A DNA stretch of 16,418 bases from an archaeon UBA168. GTDB lineage: Archaea > Thermoproteota > Thermoprotei_A > Marsarchaeales > UBA168. Both the position numbers and the translations under genes were made by a program. The notes beneath the pieces were generated by a model. It was not told the DNA's origin, made no database searches, and worked only from the letters and a program-made list of their open reading frames with translations. Positions 13,369 to 16,418 of this stretch are shown here, in pieces. How positions within the stretch are numbered: the first letter of the stretch is position 1; every line of letters begins with the position of its first letter. The DNA lies in assembly GCA_002507085.1 (NCBI GenBank), contig DAYW01000045.1, forward strand, positions 1-16,418, written 5' to 3'.

Positions 13369-14397
13369 TCACCACAAGACCCTCGAAACGAAGGCCGATA
13401 GGAGCAGCGATATCAGCGCCAAGTAGAACACCCAGCTCCAACCTGCTCTCACGGCCTTATCGAGCTTATACCTGGGATACACCGCCCTGAGGAAAACCAA
13501 GAAGCACATAACTATAACCGCCTTAACGAAGGTCACTATGCCCGGGAGGATCAGCCCTCCGAGGAAACCGATGCCAGTAACTGGGGCCCATCCGCTCAAG
13601 AAGAGCACTGAAAAGAGAAGGCTGTAACTGTAAAGCTCTATGTAAGGGACGCCCATTACAAACCCAAACATCAATGAGCTGTATTCCGTGTACGGACCGA
13701 ATACAAGCTCGCTATCGGCTTCAACGATGTCGTAAGGAACCCTGCCCGTGGCCCTTATTACTGCTATTATGTAAACTATGGCAGCAATTGGGTTCAGTAT
13801 AATCCCCGGAAGGGTGCTTTCCTGAATTCCAACTATCTTTACCAAGTCAAGAGTACCGTAAAGCAGAAATGCCGATGCAACTGCCAAGATGAACGGGACC
13901 TCGTAAGAGATGAGGAGGTAAGCCTCCCTAAGCGCCCCTATGAACGAGAACTTGTTGTCAGCGGCCCAACCCAGCACTACCAAGTAAACCGGAATTACCA
14001 AAGTAAACGCAACCGCCAAGAGAAGGGTGTAGCTCGAGGGAAATATGTGAGAGTAATCAGGACCAATGGGTATGAACACGGTGGGCAAAACAGAAAAGGC
14101 CAGCAGAAGCCCTGGCAAAAACACAAAGGGAATGAAATCGGCGCCTTGGGGGACTATGAACTCTTGGAAGCTGAACCTTATCATGTCAGCCAAGAGCTGT
14201 ATTATGCCTCCCGTTCTCTTGGAAACCCAAAGCGGCCCATATCTCATCTGTACCCTTGCTGCGGCCTTCCTCTCAAACCATATTATGAAGAAGGCCAGCA
14301 GAAGAATCGCGACGAAGCCAGGAAATATCAGGGCGTAAAACGCGGACTCAAGCAACGGCAACCAAGAGTTCGGGATGAAGTACAAGAAGGTCATCAT
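13369..14397 (-). CDS. nuoH: Complex I membrane subunit NuoH
   Basis: The 342-residue protein with about eight membrane helices forms the floor of the quinone chamber and docks the peripheral arm. Motifs in order are FERKAAARVQMRYGP (41-55), GWAADNKFSFIGALREA (143-159), ISYEVPF (163-169), GRVPYDIVEADSELVFG (218-234) with TEYSS, and FLRAVYPRYKLD (302-313). These are the charged loops and glutamates of the E-channel. Its length is normal. Tandem ATG codons at 14397 and 14394 make the exact start ambiguous by one residue; the first overlaps the nuoD stop, and GGAGG lies about 8 bp upstream. Confidence 0.95.
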   Translation of the reverse strand: MMTFLYFIPNSWLPLLESAFYALIFPGFVAILLLAFFIIWFERKAAARVQMRYGPLWVSKRTGGIIQLLADMIRFSFQEFIVPQGADFIPFVFLPGLLLAFSVLPTVFIPIGPDYSHIFPSSYTLLLAVAFTLVIPVYLVVLGWAADNKFSFIGALREAYLLISYEVPFILAVASAFLLYGTLDLVKIVGIQESTLPGIILNPIAAIVYIIAVIRATGRVPYDIVEADSELVFGPYTEYSSLMFGFVMGVPYIELYSYSLLFSVLFLSGWAPVTGIGFLGGLILPGIVTFVKAVIVMCFLVFLRAVYPRYKLDKAVRAGWSWVFYLALISLLLSAFVSRVLW

Positions 14398-15614
14398 CTA
14401 TCGGCCTCCGGCGGGAAGTAATCTATGCTACCGTATATGACCGGTATATCTGCCAGCTTATGCCCAGGCATCACATGGGTGAAATAGGGCAAGTTCCTAA
14501 AGGACGGTGTCACAAGCCTGAACCTGTACGGGTTCTTGCCCCCATCGCTGACCAGATAATAGAACATCTCGCCCCTTCCGCCCTCTACTCTTGATATCGC
14601 CTCTCCCTTTGGCGGGCTGAGGGACGTCAACATAAGAGTGAACTTAACCCTTCCGGTCTTATCGTATATCTCCTTCATAAGCGGGCTCATGCGTTTGTAG
14701 TAGTCCTCATATATGACCTTTCCCTCTGGCAGCCTCTTTAAGGCCTGTCTAATAATCGACATGCTTTGCTTGATCTCTTCAACCCTTATCAGCAAGCGGG
14801 AGTAAGAGTCTCCCTCTTTAAAAGTCGGAACCTCGAAGTCGAAGTCGGCGTAAGCCGCATATGGGTCGTTCTTTCTGACGTCATATTTAACCCCGGAAGC
14901 ACGGAGGTTGGGCCCAACGACCCCGAGCCTGATGGCGTCCTGAGAGCTGAGCTTTCCGACACCAACGCTCCTCGCCATGACGACCGGGTTATTTATCCAC
15001 ACTTTCTCATAGTCCTTCATGCGGTTTTCCAGATACCGAAGGGCTACCTCCACTTTATCTGCGAAGCCCTTTGGCAGATCCCACCTCACACCCCCCGGTA
15101 TTATGTGGGAATAAGTTATCCTGGCGCCAGTGAGCTCCTGCAACAAATCTATAAAGGGCTCCCTATCCGCAACTGCCCACATAAAAACCGTGGAACTGCC
15201 CATGAAAATCCCGTATATGGCTATGCCGTAGAGGTGGCTCATTATGCGGCTTATCTCCGCGGTTATGACGCGTATGTATTGCGCTCTGGGAGGAGGCTCG
15301 AGGCCCAGAAGTCTTTCCAGCGCTATGACGTAGCCCAGGTTGGCGTTTACCGTGTCAACTAACGATGGCCTTTCAACAATTGGGATGGCCTTTATGTAAA
15401 GCCTGTCCTCGCTAAGCTTCTCCACCCCCCTATGCACGAAACCGACGTCGGGATCTACCTTAACCACGGTATCACCCTCTACCCAAGCCAAAATCCTCAT
15501 GTGCCCTGAGCCGGCGTGCGCAGGGCCTATCTGAAGCTCAAGGATCCCTTCCTTCATCTCCAGCTGTGACAGCGCCTCGTAAGTAAACGGCACGGTTTTT
15601 ATTTCCTGCGTCAT
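14394..15614 (-). CDS. nuoD: Complex I 49-kDa quinone-site subunit NuoD
   Basis: The 406-residue protein is descended from the large subunit of [NiFe] hydrogenases and forms the quinone pocket with NuoB. It is a separate protein, not fused to NuoC. The N-terminal loop reads GPAHAGSGHMRI (30-41); DPDVGFVHRGVEKL (54-67), IPGGVRWDLPKGF and GPNLRASGVKYDVRK are also family signatures. The hydrogenase metal-binding cysteines are absent, as expected. Relative to bacterial and mitochondrial forms the HP of GPxHP is HA, and the site of the quinone-binding tyrosine is L85. The ATG at 15614 overlaps the nuoC stop (ATGA), with GGAGGGG upstream. It ends in tandem TGA TGA. Confidence 0.96.
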   Translation of the reverse strand: MTQEIKTVPFTYEALSQLEMKEGILELQIGPAHAGSGHMRILAWVEGDTVVKVDPDVGFVHRGVEKLSEDRLYIKAIPIVERPSLVDTVNANLGYVIALERLLGLEPPPRAQYIRVITAEISRIMSHLYGIAIYGIFMGSSTVFMWAVADREPFIDLLQELTGARITYSHIIPGGVRWDLPKGFADKVEVALRYLENRMKDYEKVWINNPVVMARSVGVGKLSSQDAIRLGVVGPNLRASGVKYDVRKNDPYAAYADFDFEVPTFKEGDSYSRLLIRVEEIKQSMSIIRQALKRLPEGKVIYEDYYKRMSPLMKEIYDKTGRVKFTLMLTSLSPPKGEAISRVEGGRGEMFYYLVSDGGKNPYRFRLVTPSFRNLPYFTHVMPGHKLADIPVIYGSIDYFPPEADR

Positions 15615-16108
15615 AGAGGGGCCCCTCCTTTCTTAAATAAGTCCTCCCTTCTTTTTTTCAACTGATAGTCCTTCCTCAAAGGCCACGTTCCCATGAGTTC
15701 TTCGGGCAAGAGAAGTGGCCTCTGGTCAGGATGGCCAACGAAGTCGATGCCAAACATCTCATGCGTTTCCCTTTCGAGAAAAACCGCGCCTTCCCAAACG
15801 TCCACCAGCGAGGCAACCTCGGGCTTATCCCTTGTAACGCTGGCAACCAGCCCAGCGGTGTACCGCGAAAGCTCAGGTTTTGAGTAGCTGGATAGATGCC
15901 ACACAACCTCCATGCGGTTTTCCTTCAGATAGTCAACGGCAGTGACCGAAGAGCAGTGATCAAAGCCATAGTCCCTTAGCCGAAGGGCGACCTCTTTGAG
16001 CGCCTCCGGCTGCACCTCAATCCTTATGAGATTTGACCTCTCGCTATACGCGATTTTGGCCTTATCACCCAAAAACTTGCTGAGACCTTCTACTTGCTCA
16101 CTGCTCAA
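15611..16108 (-). CDS. nuoC: Complex I 30-kDa subunit NuoC
   Basis: The 165-residue protein is a structural partner of NuoD in the connecting module. The family signature is clear at about 112-148: ERETHEMFGIDFVGHP, then RPLLLPEE and WPLRKDY. Its length fits stand-alone archaeal NuoC. The start is TTG at 16108 with GGAGGT five bases upstream; it lies inside the end of nuoB (11-bp overlap), which suggests coupled translation. No later start is supported by a comparable ribosome-binding site. Confidence 0.93.
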   Translation of the reverse strand: MSSEQVEGLSKFLGDKAKIAYSERSNLIRIEVQPEALKEVALRLRDYGFDHCSSVTAVDYLKENRMEVVWHLSSYSKPELSRYTAGLVASVTRDKPEVASLVDVWEGAVFLERETHEMFGIDFVGHPDQRPLLLPEELMGTWPLRKDYQLKKRREDLFKKGGAPL

Positions 16109-16418
16109 CGCTTACCTCCTCCTTCGCGTTTCCGCTAACGCCCTCGTGAAGATATCTGGCCTGCTGCTTCTTTATCTTCTCTTTCAGCATCATCACGGAT
16201 CTCGCCAGAGCCTCGGGTCTGGGCGGGCAACCGGGCACGTAAACGTCAACTGGCAACACATCTCTCGCGAGCATCGTGCTATAGCTATTCCAAAAGATCC
16301 CGCCATCAAGAACACAAGCTCCCATGGCTATGACCCACTTGGGCTCTGGCATCTGCTCCCACACGGTGCGAACTACCTTCGCCATTTTGATGCTCAAAGT
16401 GCCATCTATGACAACTAG
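16098..16418 (-). CDS. nuoB: Complex I N2-cluster subunit NuoB, C-terminal part (5' end beyond window)
   Basis: The last 106 residues of NuoB are present; the reading frame is open to the right edge. The segment begins LVVIDGTLSIKMAKVV, matching the middle of NuoB. MGAC in WVIAMGACVLDGG and GCPPRPE in VDVYVPGCPPRPEAL supply two of the four cysteines of the terminal [4Fe-4S] cluster N2; the paired cysteines nearer the N-terminus are outside the window. N2 donates electrons to the quinone. The C-terminal tail is charged and helical and overlaps the nuoC start. nuoA is expected next beyond the edge. Confidence 0.95.
   Translation of the reverse strand, partial: LVVIDGTLSIKMAKVVRTVWEQMPEPKWVIAMGACVLDGGIFWNSYSTMLARDVLPVDVYVPGCPPRPEALARSVMMLKEKIKKQQARYLHEGVSGNAKEEVSVEQ

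Noticed and set aside
14766..15362. 198-codon open frame on the plus strand opposite nuoD
   Set aside because: Antisense shadow of a strongly conserved gene; its composition follows the nuoD codons and it has no ribosome-binding site or promoter.
1..16418. CRISPR array, insertion sequence, toxin-antitoxin or defence cassette
   Set aside because: No regularly spaced repeats, transposase motifs, terminal repeats or defence gene signatures were found.

Overview
The window looks like chromosomal DNA of a thermophilic or moderately thermophilic archaeon of the Thermoproteota/TACK group. The evidence is an archaeal class I release factor (aRF1), an archaeal-type UMP kinase, tRNAs without an encoded CCA, short bulge-helix-bulge (BHB) tRNA introns at non-canonical positions, TATA boxes about 25 bp ahead of probable leaderless starts, GGTGAT/GGAGG ribosome-binding sites inside the operon, and an 11-subunit-type Nuo complex in the order B-C-D-H-I-J-K-M-L-N. 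A Nitrososphaeria, Caldiarchaeum-like or Thermoproteales-like source would fit, but I cannot fix the lineage from sequence alone.

Left part (1-1821): the 5' half of a tRNA-Arg(GCG) with a 15-nt D-arm intron; a single-pass membrane protein of unknown function; a divergent tRNA-Leu(CAA) interrupted by two 17-nt introns; about 200 bp of non-coding DNA with hairpins; and an intron-less tRNA-Gln(TTG). Middle part (1822-7123): prf1 (aRF1) and pyrH (UMP kinase) on the minus strand; divergent from them an alkaline-phosphatase-superfamily phosphodiesterase/pyrophosphatase-like enzyme and a sugar-phosphate nucleotidyltransferase on the plus strand; then a UbiE-like methyltransferase on the minus strand whose 3' end overlaps that of the nucleotidyltransferase by 77 bp; then about 385 bp of non-coding DNA with an orphan TATA-plus-dyad element.

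Right part (7124-16418): a tightly packed minus-strand operon, transcribed from beyond the right edge, encoding nuoB (partial), C, D, H, I, J, K, M, L and N. These are the quinone-reducing and proton-pumping parts of complex I. No NADH-input genes (nuoE, F, G) are present here, as is usual for archaeal Nuo, so the electron donor is unknown (a ferredoxin is a common proposal). The UbiE-like enzyme just downstream may make the menaquinone-type quinone used by this complex.

No dedicated defence, mobile or otherwise clearly new multi-gene system is visible. The items most worth a second look are the tRNA intron architecture, departures from textbook residues in NuoM and NuoD, the repeat-built linker between the two Fe-S sites of NuoI, a symmetrical divergent promoter, and the overlapping convergent gene pair.
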